Under the pieces are notes generated by a model. It did not search any database, was not told where the DNA came from, and saw only the letters and a program-made list of their open reading frames with translations. Shown here one piece after another: positions 14,714 through 20,639 of a stretch of 20,639 bases of DNA (positions are counted from its first letter, which is position 1; each line of letters opens with the position of its first letter). This DNA is from Bifidobacterium breve (GTDB lineage Bacteria > Actinomycetota > Acidimicrobiia > Acidimicrobiales > Ilumatobacteraceae), in contig CAMBPP010000011.1 of the NCBI GenBank assembly GCA_945869715.1, positions 1-20,639 on the forward strand, given 5' to 3'. The translations under genes and the position numbers were made by a program.

Positions 14714-15229
14714 CTATTTGGTCTCTTGAAAAATATGGATGGGTTCCGCAGGCGGCCCATTGTGCACCACGTCTGCAACAAGCTGAGGCAGATGTAAAGG
14801 TGCAAAAAAAACATCATCAACAGCTGACGAGAGTTCTTCAACGCTCCACCAGCGCAATTCCACTAGGTATTCACTACGCAGTTGTTCAATAGATAATTCG
14901 GGCCGTGGTTCAAAATGTGCTGTGCGAACTAAGTACGCGTGGTCGCGTTGCCCATCCCACTTGCCATTAATAAAGGGAATCACATGCGTGCGGGTCCATA
15001 AGAGTTCGCCAATGGGTGGAGCATAGAGCCCCACCTCTTCGCGCAGTTCTCGGTGGAGCGCTTCGTGGTGCTCCTCGTCGGCTTCAATACCGCCGCCGGG
15101 GAGCACCCATACCGAGCGCGCAGGAAATTGCAGTAACGCCAGCAGTACGTAGTTGAGTTCATCAACAATGAGACCCCGCACCGCTTGGCGAATACGAAGA
15201 TGACTGATGTCGGGCGTTAGCGAATTCAA
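14714..15229 (-). CDS. Nudix hydrolase (second copy, unrelated in detail to the first)
   Basis: 171 residues. A perfect Nudix box spans residues 46-68: G-GIEAD-E-EHHEALH-RE-LR-EE-V-GL. The protein opens with IRQAVRGLIVDELNYVLLALL, a typical first strand for Nudix enzymes of the MutT/ADP-ribose-pyrophosphatase type. Later WWSVEEL is the usual helix-capping motif. Substrate not readable. The only start in reach is TTG 15229, six bases after the upstream ABM-protein stop, so translation is probably coupled; GTG at 15181 would cut the first strand. Last gene of the DUF3039 - ABM - Nudix run; its stop lies two bases from that of dnaE2. Confidence 0.87.
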   Translation of the reverse strand: MNSLTPDISHLRIRQAVRGLIVDELNYVLLALLQFPARSVWVLPGGGIEADEEHHEALHRELREEVGLYAPPIGELLWTRTHVIPFINGKWDGQRDHAYLVRTAHFEPRPELSIEQLRSEYLVELRWWSVEELSSAVDDVFFAPLHLPQLVADVVHNGPPAEPIHIFQETK

Positions 15230-15235
15230 AGAGAA

Positions 15236-15571
15236 TTAGAAATCGACGGTGGCAATGCGGTCTGCGTTGTACACAGTTGCTTTGGCGTCGACACGATATT
15301 TGAATGTTTCTGCACCGCTAATGCCATGCTCGCCGAAAAGGGTACGCATATTGAAGTAGTTCTCGTGCAAGAAGTGCGCTGCAAGCGACGGTGCATCGGT
15401 CCACAATTCGTATACCGAAATGATGCCTGGCTCACATGGATCGGCACTGAAGACGTAAGCCTCACAGCCAGGCTCGTTGTCGCGAGTTGCTTGTTGAAGG
15501 GGCTCTGAAGCTTTCACAAGAGCTTCACGCTTTGATGGTTCGATGAAAATTTTTCCGGCAATGATGATCAT
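15236..15571 (-). CDS. Antibiotic biosynthesis monooxygenase (ABM/YgiN)-fold protein
   Basis: 111 residues, the size of a single ferredoxin-like ABM domain. IIIAGKIFIEPSKREALVKA, then RDNEPGCEAYVFSADP, ISVYELWTDAPSLAAHF and a C-terminal YRVDAKATVY follow the family pattern. Members are small cofactor-free oxygenases acting on quinols or polyketides, or haem-degrading enzymes; the substrate here is unknown. ATG 15571 has an AAAGGA ribosome-binding site. It lies between DUF3039 and the Nudix gene with gaps of 27 and 6 bases. Confidence 0.83.
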   Translation of the reverse strand: MIIIAGKIFIEPSKREALVKASEPLQQATRDNEPGCEAYVFSADPCEPGIISVYELWTDAPSLAAHFLHENYFNMRTLFGEHGISGAETFKYRVDAKATVYNADRIATVDF

Positions 15572-15598
15572 GGTTTTCCTTTGTGTCTGATTGATACG

Positions 15599-15901
15599 TT
15601 ATTCGTTCGGTGATTCATTTAAGCCTTCGTTGAAGGCTCGGTACGTGTCGTAGATCTCTTTGCAGTTCTGGCACATAGGAACCTGCTTCGGGTCGCGTGA
15701 CGGAACCCATACGTGGCCGCACAGCGCCTCGAGGGGAGTGCCGTAAATACGGGCTTCCATCACTTTTGCTGCAGCCGATTCACCTGGTTCGGTTTTCACA
15801 ATATGGGCCACAATGGGCTCAGCAGTTTCAAGTTCTTGGTCGAGCAGTGGCTCGGTACGGGCTGGCAAGACCGTGAGTGGAGCCATATTTGTAGCGCGCA
15901 T
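15599..15901 (-). CDS. DUF3039 protein
   Basis: 100 residues from ATG 15901; an in-frame TTG at 15913 is less likely, and ATG 15886 is also possible. Family signature: KVMEARIYGTPLEALCGHVW followed by VPSRDPKQVPMCQNCKEIYD. The Cys of ALCG plus the CxxC pair, with nearby His, suggest a small zinc-binding site. The family is largely actinobacterial and has no known function. It heads the minus-strand run and is divergent from the FmdB-like gene. Confidence 0.82.
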   Translation of the reverse strand: MRATNMAPLTVLPARTEPLLDQELETAEPIVAHIVKTEPGESAAAKVMEARIYGTPLEALCGHVWVPSRDPKQVPMCQNCKEIYDTYRAFNEGLNESPNE

Positions 15902-15942
15902 GGTTCTAGTCAATCAGATGTACAGAGCTCTTGGGGCTGTCG

Positions 15943-15948
15943 TAGACT
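15943..15948 (+). promoter_or_regulatory. Leaderless -10 box of the FmdB-like gene
   Basis: TAGACT ends six bases before ATG 15955, which supports that start and a leaderless message. Confidence 0.5.
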
Positions 15949-15954
15949 GAACAC

Positions 15955-16170
15955 ATGCCGTTATACGAGTATCGCTGTAGTGCATGTGACACCGCTTTTG
16001 AAGAGCGCCGCCCCATGAGTGAAGCGTCGGCCCCTGCACAATGTGCCTGTGGGGCAGAAGCTAAACGGCGCTTGTCGGTGTTTGCCTCGGTGGGCAGTGG
16101 AGCCCCAGCATCAGCCCCCGCCCCTGCACCTCGTGGCGGTGGATGTGGCTCTGGGTGTGGTTGTCACTAA
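15955..16170 (+). CDS. FmdB-family zinc ribbon protein
   Basis: 71 residues. MPLYEYRCSACDTAFEE is the hallmark FmdB/CxxC_CxxC_SSSS start, with Cys8 and Cys11. The second pair is Cys30-x-Cys32 (CAC), one residue tighter than the usual CxxC, so the zinc knuckle may be distorted. After a Pro/Ala linker (50-60) the protein ends in a Gly/Cys tail, GGGCGSGCGCH, which could bind metal. Family members are small putative regulators of unclear function. Followed two bases later by DUF4031. Confidence 0.85.
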   Translation: MPLYEYRCSACDTAFEERRPMSEASAPAQCACGAEAKRRLSVFASVGSGAPASAPAPAPRGGGCGSGCGCH

Positions 16171-16172
16171 CT

Positions 16173-16493
16173 GTGATTTTGGTTGACCCATCACATTGGT
16201 GGTTTCGCGACAAACGGTGGTGTCATTTAGTGAGCGACTCGAACCTTGACGAGTTACATCTCTTTGCCAAAGAACTTGGAGTGCCGCGCAAAGGGTTTCA
16301 AGGAGATCACTACGACATTCCCGATGAGTACCGCACGCGTGCAATTGCCATGGGTGCTACTGCAGTGCCAAGCAGGGAGTTGTTGCAACGTTTAAAGGCA
16401 GCAGGGCTGCGCTTTACGCCAAGCCAGCGACGTGCATGGGGCTCCACGTTGAGCCCCGACCTGAAGAGTGAAAACCACGTACACACCAATTGA
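16173..16493 (+). CDS. DUF4031 protein
   Basis: 106 residues from GTG 16173, two bases after the FmdB-like stop, so co-transcribed. Family pattern: VILVDPSHWWFRDKRWCHL, VSDSNLDELHLFAKELGVPR, GFQGDHYDIPDEYRTRAIAMGA and ELLQRLKAAGLRF. The conserved His and Asp residues (HLVSD, GDHYD) hint at an enzyme, but no function is established. The last 20 or so residues extend beyond the usual end of the family and overlap the opposing gene. Confidence 0.82.
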   Translation: MILVDPSHWWFRDKRWCHLVSDSNLDELHLFAKELGVPRKGFQGDHYDIPDEYRTRAIAMGATAVPSRELLQRLKAAGLRFTPSQRRAWGSTLSPDLKSENHVHTN

Positions 16494-16890
16494 GTAAGAC
16501 AATGCCGGCGTGGTCGCATACATCGTTGAAAGAAAACCAACGCTCGGCGTCGTCGTTGGTGGGCAAAGTATTTTTCTCAATAGTGAGCACGTAGCAGGCA
16601 CTGGCGCTTGGGTGTGCCGATGCAATACCCACCACAAGATGACCAAGTGCTTCGCCGCCGTGAGAAGGGCTGAGCGGATGTGTAATGGGTTCGTGCAAGG
16701 GAGCAGTAAAAAGCCCAATACCTCGCCGCGATGAGTCGGTGAGCAAAACGAGTGCTTCTTCGCGAAACGGACGTGAAACACACATGCTAAAAACGCTGAG
16801 CGCTTGTGCTGTGTGGGTAATGGTGTCGATATAAGGACGCGGAACGTCGACGAGGCTATGCACCGAGGTGTGCTGGGTAGTTATGTTCAC
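16414..16890 (-). CDS. Uncharacterised 158-residue actinobacterial protein
   Basis: It resembles a conserved actinobacterial hypothetical family that I recall only by pattern: a first half with REEALVLLTDSSRRGIGLF, a middle EALGHLVVGIAS, and DAERWFSFNDVCDHAGIVLLNWCVRG near the end (family members read roughly DADRW...aGvELvEWfViG). No function known; no membrane segment. GTG 16890 is strongly supported by TACGTT (minus strand, 16902 to 16897) six bases upstream, although the rhomboid stop is only 23 bases away. Its 3' end runs 80 bases into DUF4031 on the other strand. Confidence 0.68.
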   Translation of the reverse strand: MNITTQHTSVHSLVDVPRPYIDTITHTAQALSVFSMCVSRPFREEALVLLTDSSRRGIGLFTAPLHEPITHPLSPSHGGEALGHLVVGIASAHPSASACYVLTIEKNTLPTNDDAERWFSFNDVCDHAGIVLLNWCVRGFHSSGRGSTWSPMHVAGLA

Positions 16891-16896
16891 CTCTTG

Positions 16897-16902
16897 AACG
16901 TA
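16897..16902 (-). promoter_or_regulatory. Leaderless -10 box of the 158-residue protein
   Basis: TACGTT on the minus strand, then CAAGAG, then GTG 16890. It lies between the rhomboid stop and this gene, implying a separate transcript. Confidence 0.5.
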
Positions 16903-16913
16903 GAGGTGGGGTG

Positions 16914-17747
16914 CTATACGAGGGAATATGCCACAAGAAATGCGGCAAGGGAAATAGCAAGAGGCGCTGCGTAGCCCACCCAGGTAGGCATACGGCGATG
17001 TGAAGGTGAAAACAAGAAGAGACCACAGAGCGCACCGCCTGCAAGACCTCCGAGATGCCCACCAATAGAGATGCCCGATACTGAAACCGTTAATACCAAG
17101 TTGAGTACCAAAGTGAGCCCCAGGCCTGTTTGCATGGGGTTAATGCCACGCAGTCGCATGCCAACAAACGCAGCGCCCATGAGCCCAAACACAGCGCCCG
17201 ATGCTCCGCCCGTGAGTGCATCGGGGTTTGCCAAAAGAGCTCCGGTGCTGCCGGCAAGGAGCGCAGCGAAGTAGACCAAAGTAAAACGAGTTCGACCCAT
17301 CTCGCCTTCCATCATGGAGCCGAGTTGGTACAAGAGAAACATGTTCATGCCCACATGGAAAAACCCGAAGTGACTGAACCCACACGTGATGAGTCGGTAC
17401 CACTCGCCGTTGTATAGAAATACCTTTGCGAGTCCGAGGTCGACGAGGTTTTTATTCATTCCGCCCGAATCAAAAAATGAAGATCCGGTGTTGGTGTAAA
17501 TGAAAACTAAAAGATTAATAGCAATGAGAATTTTTGTTGCCAGTATGGGCTGGGCAGCATTCCAATAGCGCGCACGTGTGCGTACATCGGGGCGGTCACG
17601 TCGAATGCAGTCCACGCAGTGTGAGCCCACTGCTACCTGAACAAGACAATCGGAGCATGCGGGGCGCCCGCAACGCGTACAGCTACGCCCAGTTGGGCGC
17701 TCTGGATGTCGTGTGCATCTCGGAAGTACTGGGGGTGGCAAATTCAC
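16914..17747 (-). CDS. Rhomboid intramembrane serine protease with N-terminal zinc-finger
   Basis: 277 residues. Residues 11-47 form a B-box/zinc-ribbon-like cysteine cluster (Cys11, 23, 26, 31, 34, 44, 47), facing the cytoplasm. Six or so hydrophobic segments follow from about residue 68. The rhomboid core shows GFSHFGFFHVGMNM (His131, Asn135 of the oxyanion site), the nucleophile Ser183 in GGASGAVFG, and the catalytic His231 in IGGHLGGLAGG. It cleaves membrane proteins within the bilayer; the target is unknown. GTG 17747 overlaps the upstream epimerase stop as GTGA, showing translational coupling; the longer reading from 17834 would run into the epimerase. Confidence 0.9.
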   Translation of the reverse strand: MNLPPPVLPRCTRHPERPTGRSCTRCGRPACSDCLVQVAVGSHCVDCIRRDRPDVRTRARYWNAAQPILATKILIAINLLVFIYTNTGSSFFDSGGMNKNLVDLGLAKVFLYNGEWYRLITCGFSHFGFFHVGMNMFLLYQLGSMMEGEMGRTRFTLVYFAALLAGSTGALLANPDALTGGASGAVFGLMGAAFVGMRLRGINPMQTGLGLTLVLNLVLTVSVSGISIGGHLGGLAGGALCGLFLFSPSHRRMPTWVGYAAPLAISLAAFLVAYSLV

Positions 17748-18700
17748 GAGGCGCGCTCTGCTTCTTCGCGATGGGTCAAATACCACTCCACCGTTTTCTC
17801 GAGACCAGCACGGAATGTCACTTGAGCTTTCCATTGCAGCGCGTGCTCGGCTTCACTTGCATCGACACGGCGGCGGGGCTGGCCATCGGGCTTGGAAGGA
17901 TCCCACACCAACTTGCCGGTGAAACCCACTACTTCAGCAATGGTTTCTACTGTTTCGCGAATAGTGATTTCATGGTTGTTGCCAAGGTTCAACGGTTCAG
18001 CAGAATCGCGAACTTCTGCCGCACGCACAATTGCTGCAGCTGCATCTTCCACGTACAAATATTCGCGACTTGCACTTCCGGTGCCCCACACCTGAATGTT
18101 GCTATCGCCACGTTCTTTTGCTTCAACACATTTTTTAATGAGTGCAGGAATGACGTGTGAAACATCGGGGTGAAATTTGTCGCCAGGCCCGAAAAGATTT
18201 GTGGGGATGAGATAAGCAAATTTTTGTCCGTATTGCGCTGCATTCACTTGCGCGTGCACAAGTAAAGCTTTTTTGGCAATGCCGTAGGGAGCATTGGTCT
18301 CTTCGGGGTAGCCGTCCCATAGCGAACGTTCATGAAAAGGAACGGGGGTGAACTTCGGGTAAGAACACACGGTGCCAAGCACGACAGTTTTTTCCACCTG
18401 AGCATGGCGACACGCCTCAATGACGTGGGTGCCCATGAGCAGGTTGTCGAGATACAGGGGTGCAGGAGCCACTTGGTTGTAGCCAATGCCCCCAACGCGT
18501 GCAGCGAGGTGCACGACGTGGCTGGGTTGGTACGAAGCAAGCATTCGGGCGGCTTCGCCAGGCATGGTGAGGTCGAATTCAGCCTTGTGTGGAGCACTGA
18601 CCGTGGCCCCGGCAGCGCGGAACTGTTGCACCACAACGCTTCCAAGAAAGCCATTGCCTCCGGTGACCAAAACGGGACGATTTTGCCAGAAGTCGCTCAT
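17744..18700 (-). CDS. GDP-L-fucose synthase-like NAD(P)-dependent epimerase/reductase
   Basis: 318 residues, extended short-chain dehydrogenase. TGGNGFLG at 13-20 binds NAD(P). HLAARVGGIGYN, VVLGTVCSYPK (Cys112, equivalent to the catalytic Cys of GDP-fucose synthase), and Tyr139-x3-Lys143 in NAPYGIAKKALL form the active site. VWGTGSASREYLYVEDAA and KPDGQPRRRVD near the end are typical of Fcl/WcaG enzymes, which convert GDP-4-keto-6-deoxymannose to GDP-L-fucose; a related deoxysugar is possible. ATG 18700 is chosen over GTG 18706; TACCAT (minus strand, 18714 to 18709) is a possible -10. It is divergent from the glycosyltransferase genes, pointing to a surface-polysaccharide role. Confidence 0.87.
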   Translation of the reverse strand: MSDFWQNRPVLVTGGNGFLGSVVVQQFRAAGATVSAPHKAEFDLTMPGEAARMLASYQPSHVVHLAARVGGIGYNQVAPAPLYLDNLLMGTHVIEACRHAQVEKTVVLGTVCSYPKFTPVPFHERSLWDGYPEETNAPYGIAKKALLVHAQVNAAQYGQKFAYLIPTNLFGPGDKFHPDVSHVIPALIKKCVEAKERGDSNIQVWGTGSASREYLYVEDAAAAIVRAAEVRDSAEPLNLGNNHEITIRETVETIAEVVGFTGKLVWDPSKPDGQPRRRVDASEAEHALQWKAQVTFRAGLEKTVEWYLTHREEAERAS

Positions 18701-18727
18701 GCACACTCATGGTAGGCGCACGGCAGG

Positions 18728-18733
18728 CACAAT
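18728..18733 (+). promoter_or_regulatory. Possible leaderless -10 of the glycosyltransferase operon
   Basis: CACAAT ends six bases before GTG 18740; it has the second-position A and final T of a -10 box but C in first place. The intervening AGGGGG could instead act as a ribosome-binding site for an in-frame GTG at 18746. Confidence 0.3.
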
Positions 18734-18739
18734 AGGGGG

Positions 18740-19855
18740 GTGCGTGTGGCTTATAGCTTGGAACAATGTTGGCACCGGGTCCCCGGGGGCACCGCTGTGT
18801 ACGGCATCGAGTTGGCAAAAGCCATTGGCGAATTGAACAACCGCGACACTTCGGGTCATCACGAGGTGCAGCTGCTGGGGGTCGCTGGGCGCCACAAGGC
18901 AGCACCACTTGATCCGTATCGTCCCCCCATTGCCATTCACTCGTTGCCTTTGGCGGGGCCATACCTGTACGAATCGTGGCTGCGCTTCAACTGGCCAAAA
19001 GTAGAAGGCGCAACGGGGGCAATTGACCTCGTGCATGCAACGAGCATCATTCCTGCAGCAAGTAGCGCACCACTTGTCGCCACCATTCACGACCTTGCTT
19101 TTTTGCATGAGCCAGAACATTTCACCAAGAGAGGTGTGGGCGTTTTCCAACGCAGTCTTGCAGTGCTGCGCAAGCGAGCAACACGCATCATTTGTGTTTC
19201 ACAGGCCACACTCGACGATTGCCTGGAAAACGAATTCAGCGCAGAGCAGCTTCGGTACGTTCCAAACGGGGTACATCACATTGATGTTGGCAATGAACAA
19301 ATTAATGAAGTTCGAAAGAAATACGAACTGCCACATCAGTATTTACTTTTCGTTGGCACTTTAGAACCCCGTAAAAACCTGCAGCGCCTCATAGATGCAG
19401 TGGCAATGCTTGGCCCCGATGCACCGCCGTTGGTAGTTGCGGGGGCGAGCGGTTGGGGAAGCGAAATTGTTGCGCAGTCGCGAGTGAAAATGCTGGGCTT
19501 TGTGCCGAGTGCCGACCTAGCAGCGCTGTACGCAGGGGCCGCAGCATTTTGTTACCCCTCGCTACGCGAAGGGTTTGGTTTGCCCATTTTAGAAGCCATG
19601 TCACATGGCGTGCCGGTGGTAACAAGCTTGGGCAGCTCAACAGAAGAAGTCTCGGGTGGTGCTGCGGTGTTGGTAAACCCCAATAGCGCTGCAAGCATTG
19701 CCGACGGTATCTTGCGTGCGTTGGAAGATCGTGAAGCGCTGTCGCAAAGTGGGCTCGCTCGGTCACGCTCGGTCACTTGGGAACGAACAGCGGCACTCAC
19801 CGTTGAGGTGTACCGCGAAGTGATGGAAGAAACTAAAGGCCCATCTCGTGACTGA
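18740..19855 (+). CDS. Glycosyltransferase family 4 (GT-B) protein
   Basis: 371 residues. A retaining GT-B sugar transferase, probably building a surface glycan in the cytoplasm. The N-terminal acceptor domain has a Gly loop (HRVPGGTAVYGIELAKAI) and VATIHDLAFLHEPEHF near residue 113. The C-terminal donor domain has LLFVGTLEPRKNLQRLIDA (about 203-221), and REGFGLPILEAMSHGVPVV (from about 274) carries the E-x7-E motif that contacts the nucleotide sugar. No membrane segment. The donor sugar is unknown, though the divergent GDP-fucose-synthase-like gene suggests a GDP-deoxyhexose. The 3' end overlaps the next glycosyltransferase by eight bases. Confidence 0.9.
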   Translation: MRVAYSLEQCWHRVPGGTAVYGIELAKAIGELNNRDTSGHHEVQLLGVAGRHKAAPLDPYRPPIAIHSLPLAGPYLYESWLRFNWPKVEGATGAIDLVHATSIIPAASSAPLVATIHDLAFLHEPEHFTKRGVGVFQRSLAVLRKRATRIICVSQATLDDCLENEFSAEQLRYVPNGVHHIDVGNEQINEVRKKYELPHQYLLFVGTLEPRKNLQRLIDAVAMLGPDAPPLVVAGASGWGSEIVAQSRVKMLGFVPSADLAALYAGAAAFCYPSLREGFGLPILEAMSHGVPVVTSLGSSTEEVSGGAAVLVNPNSAASIADGILRALEDREALSQSGLARSRSVTWERTAALTVEVYREVMEETKGPSRD

Positions 19856-20639
19856 TGCAGCAAAAGCAACTGAAATCGCTATCAACTTATCGTGGTGCGT
19901 GCCAGGAAAAGTGGGGGGCAGTGAGCAGTACCTCACACGTCAACTTGCGGGCTTAAGTGGGCACGGTGAGTTCAATCTGCATGCATATGTTCCGCAAGGT
20001 TTTGCTGCAGCGCATAGCGAACTAGCCGACGTTGTTCGTATGCATGAAATGCCATTAACGGCGCATAACCGAGGTGCACGCATTTTGTATGAAAGCACGT
20101 GGCTCAACTCTCGTACAAAAAATGCTCAACTCGTGCATCATGGGGGCGGAACGCTGCCAATGCGCGGCAACAGCAATACGTTGCTCACTGTTCACGACGT
20201 GCAGTACCTCACCTACCCCGAATATTTCTCTGCCGTGCGTTTGCGTTACTTGAAAGCAATGATGCCGCGATCTGTCAAACGGGCGCGAACAATTGCTGTT
20301 CCCTCTGCCTATGTGCGTGGTGTGCTGATGGAGCAGTTCTCGTTGCCAGGTGAAAAAATTCATGTAGTGCGACACGGAGTAGAGGCACTTGTGCGCAGCG
20401 AAGAAAATATTGCTCGCGTGCGGAGCAAATATGGCTTAGAGAATGTGGATTATTACATTTACCCCGCAATGACACACCCACATAAGAACCATTCGTTTTT
20501 GGTGAACCTTCTTGCTGGTCCGTGGAAAAATCGTAATGAGCACGTGGTGTTCATTGGCTCGGCAGGGCGGGCGCACGAGGAACTTCTCGCATTGGTCGCA
20601 CGTCTTGGTGTCTCTCATCGGGTGCATATTGTGGGCCGG
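19848..20639 (+). CDS. Glycosyltransferase family 4 protein, 3' end cut by the window
   Basis: 264 codons are present and open to the last base. GTG 19848 overlaps the previous stop by eight bases, with AAAGG about 8-12 bases upstream. The N-terminus shows IAINLSWCVPGKVGGSEQYL with the acceptor-domain Gly-Gly, then LLTVHDVQYLTYPEYF (from about residue 112), parallel to the motif in the upstream enzyme. RTIAVPSAYVRGVL and KIHVVRHGVE follow, and the donor domain begins YYIYPAMTHPHKNHSFLVNL. The E-x7-E segment would lie beyond the window. Same pathway as the gene before it. Confidence 0.85.
   Translation, partial: MTDAAKATEIAINLSWCVPGKVGGSEQYLTRQLAGLSGHGEFNLHAYVPQGFAAAHSELADVVRMHEMPLTAHNRGARILYESTWLNSRTKNAQLVHHGGGTLPMRGNSNTLLTVHDVQYLTYPEYFSAVRLRYLKAMMPRSVKRARTIAVPSAYVRGVLMEQFSLPGEKIHVVRHGVEALVRSEENIARVRSKYGLENVDYYIYPAMTHPHKNHSFLVNLLAGPWKNRNEHVVFIGSAGRAHEELLALVARLGVSHRVHIVGR

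Noticed and set aside
14803..14811. Run of A near the end of the second Nudix gene, considered as part of a terminator for dnaE2
   Set aside because: It lies about 90 bases inside the opposing coding sequence with no GC-rich stem before it.

Overview
The window is a gene-dense, moderately GC-rich stretch that looks like an actinobacterial chromosome, most likely an Acidimicrobiia-type lineage (inference). The clues are an F420 biosynthesis gene (cofC/fbiD), DUF3039 and DUF4031 proteins, an ImuA'/ImuB/DnaE2 mutasome, Gram-positive-type LexA boxes, many GTG starts, and frequent leaderless promoters in which a TANNNT hexamer ends 6-7 nt before the start codon. No tRNA, rRNA, CRISPR array, insertion sequence or other mobile element was seen. 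No gene-free stretch exceeds about 120 bases.

Layout. (1) 54-2261: a TIGR03084/DinB-like protein (+), converging on a minus-strand pair cofC -> PIG-L deacetylase. (2) 2309-6220: a plus-strand run gpsA - unknown 408-residue protein - selD - rnhB. It is divergent from cofC across a 16-bp inverted repeat that carries both -10 boxes. (3) 6228-7484: an acyl-CoA dehydrogenase (-). (4) 7560-14711: a plus-strand block of a small NifU-N-like protein, a CarH-like HTH/B12-binding regulator, and the DNA-damage mutagenesis cassette imuA' - imuB - Nudix - dnaE2. (5) 14714-15901: a minus-strand run DUF3039 -> antibiotic-monooxygenase-fold protein -> second Nudix hydrolase. (6) 15955-16493: an FmdB-like zinc ribbon and DUF4031 (+). 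(7) 16414-18700: a minus-strand GDP-fucose-synthase-like epimerase -> rhomboid protease pair, followed by an uncharacterised 158-residue protein with its own promoter. (8) 18740-20639: two GT4 glycosyltransferases (+), the second cut by the window end.

The most interesting part is the mutasome. Two near-identical promoter modules, each LexA box - C - TANNNT - N6/7 - GTG, sit at imuA' and dnaE2. The second is buried in the last codons and stop codon of the intervening Nudix gene. The cassette therefore looks like one SOS unit with a Nudix hydrolase built in and an internal SOS promoter for the polymerase. ImuB starts late and appears to lack the first 55-65 residues of the Y-family palm. A cobalamin-binding regulator resembling the CarH photoreceptor ends three bases before the first LexA box. 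It keeps the lower-ligand His and the adenosyl-contact residues but not the His that forms the light-state adduct.

Start codons were chosen mainly by two patterns: leaderless -10 spacing for the first gene of a transcript, and Shine-Dalgarno or stop/start overlap for internal genes. Function calls rest on recognised motifs; no database search was possible.
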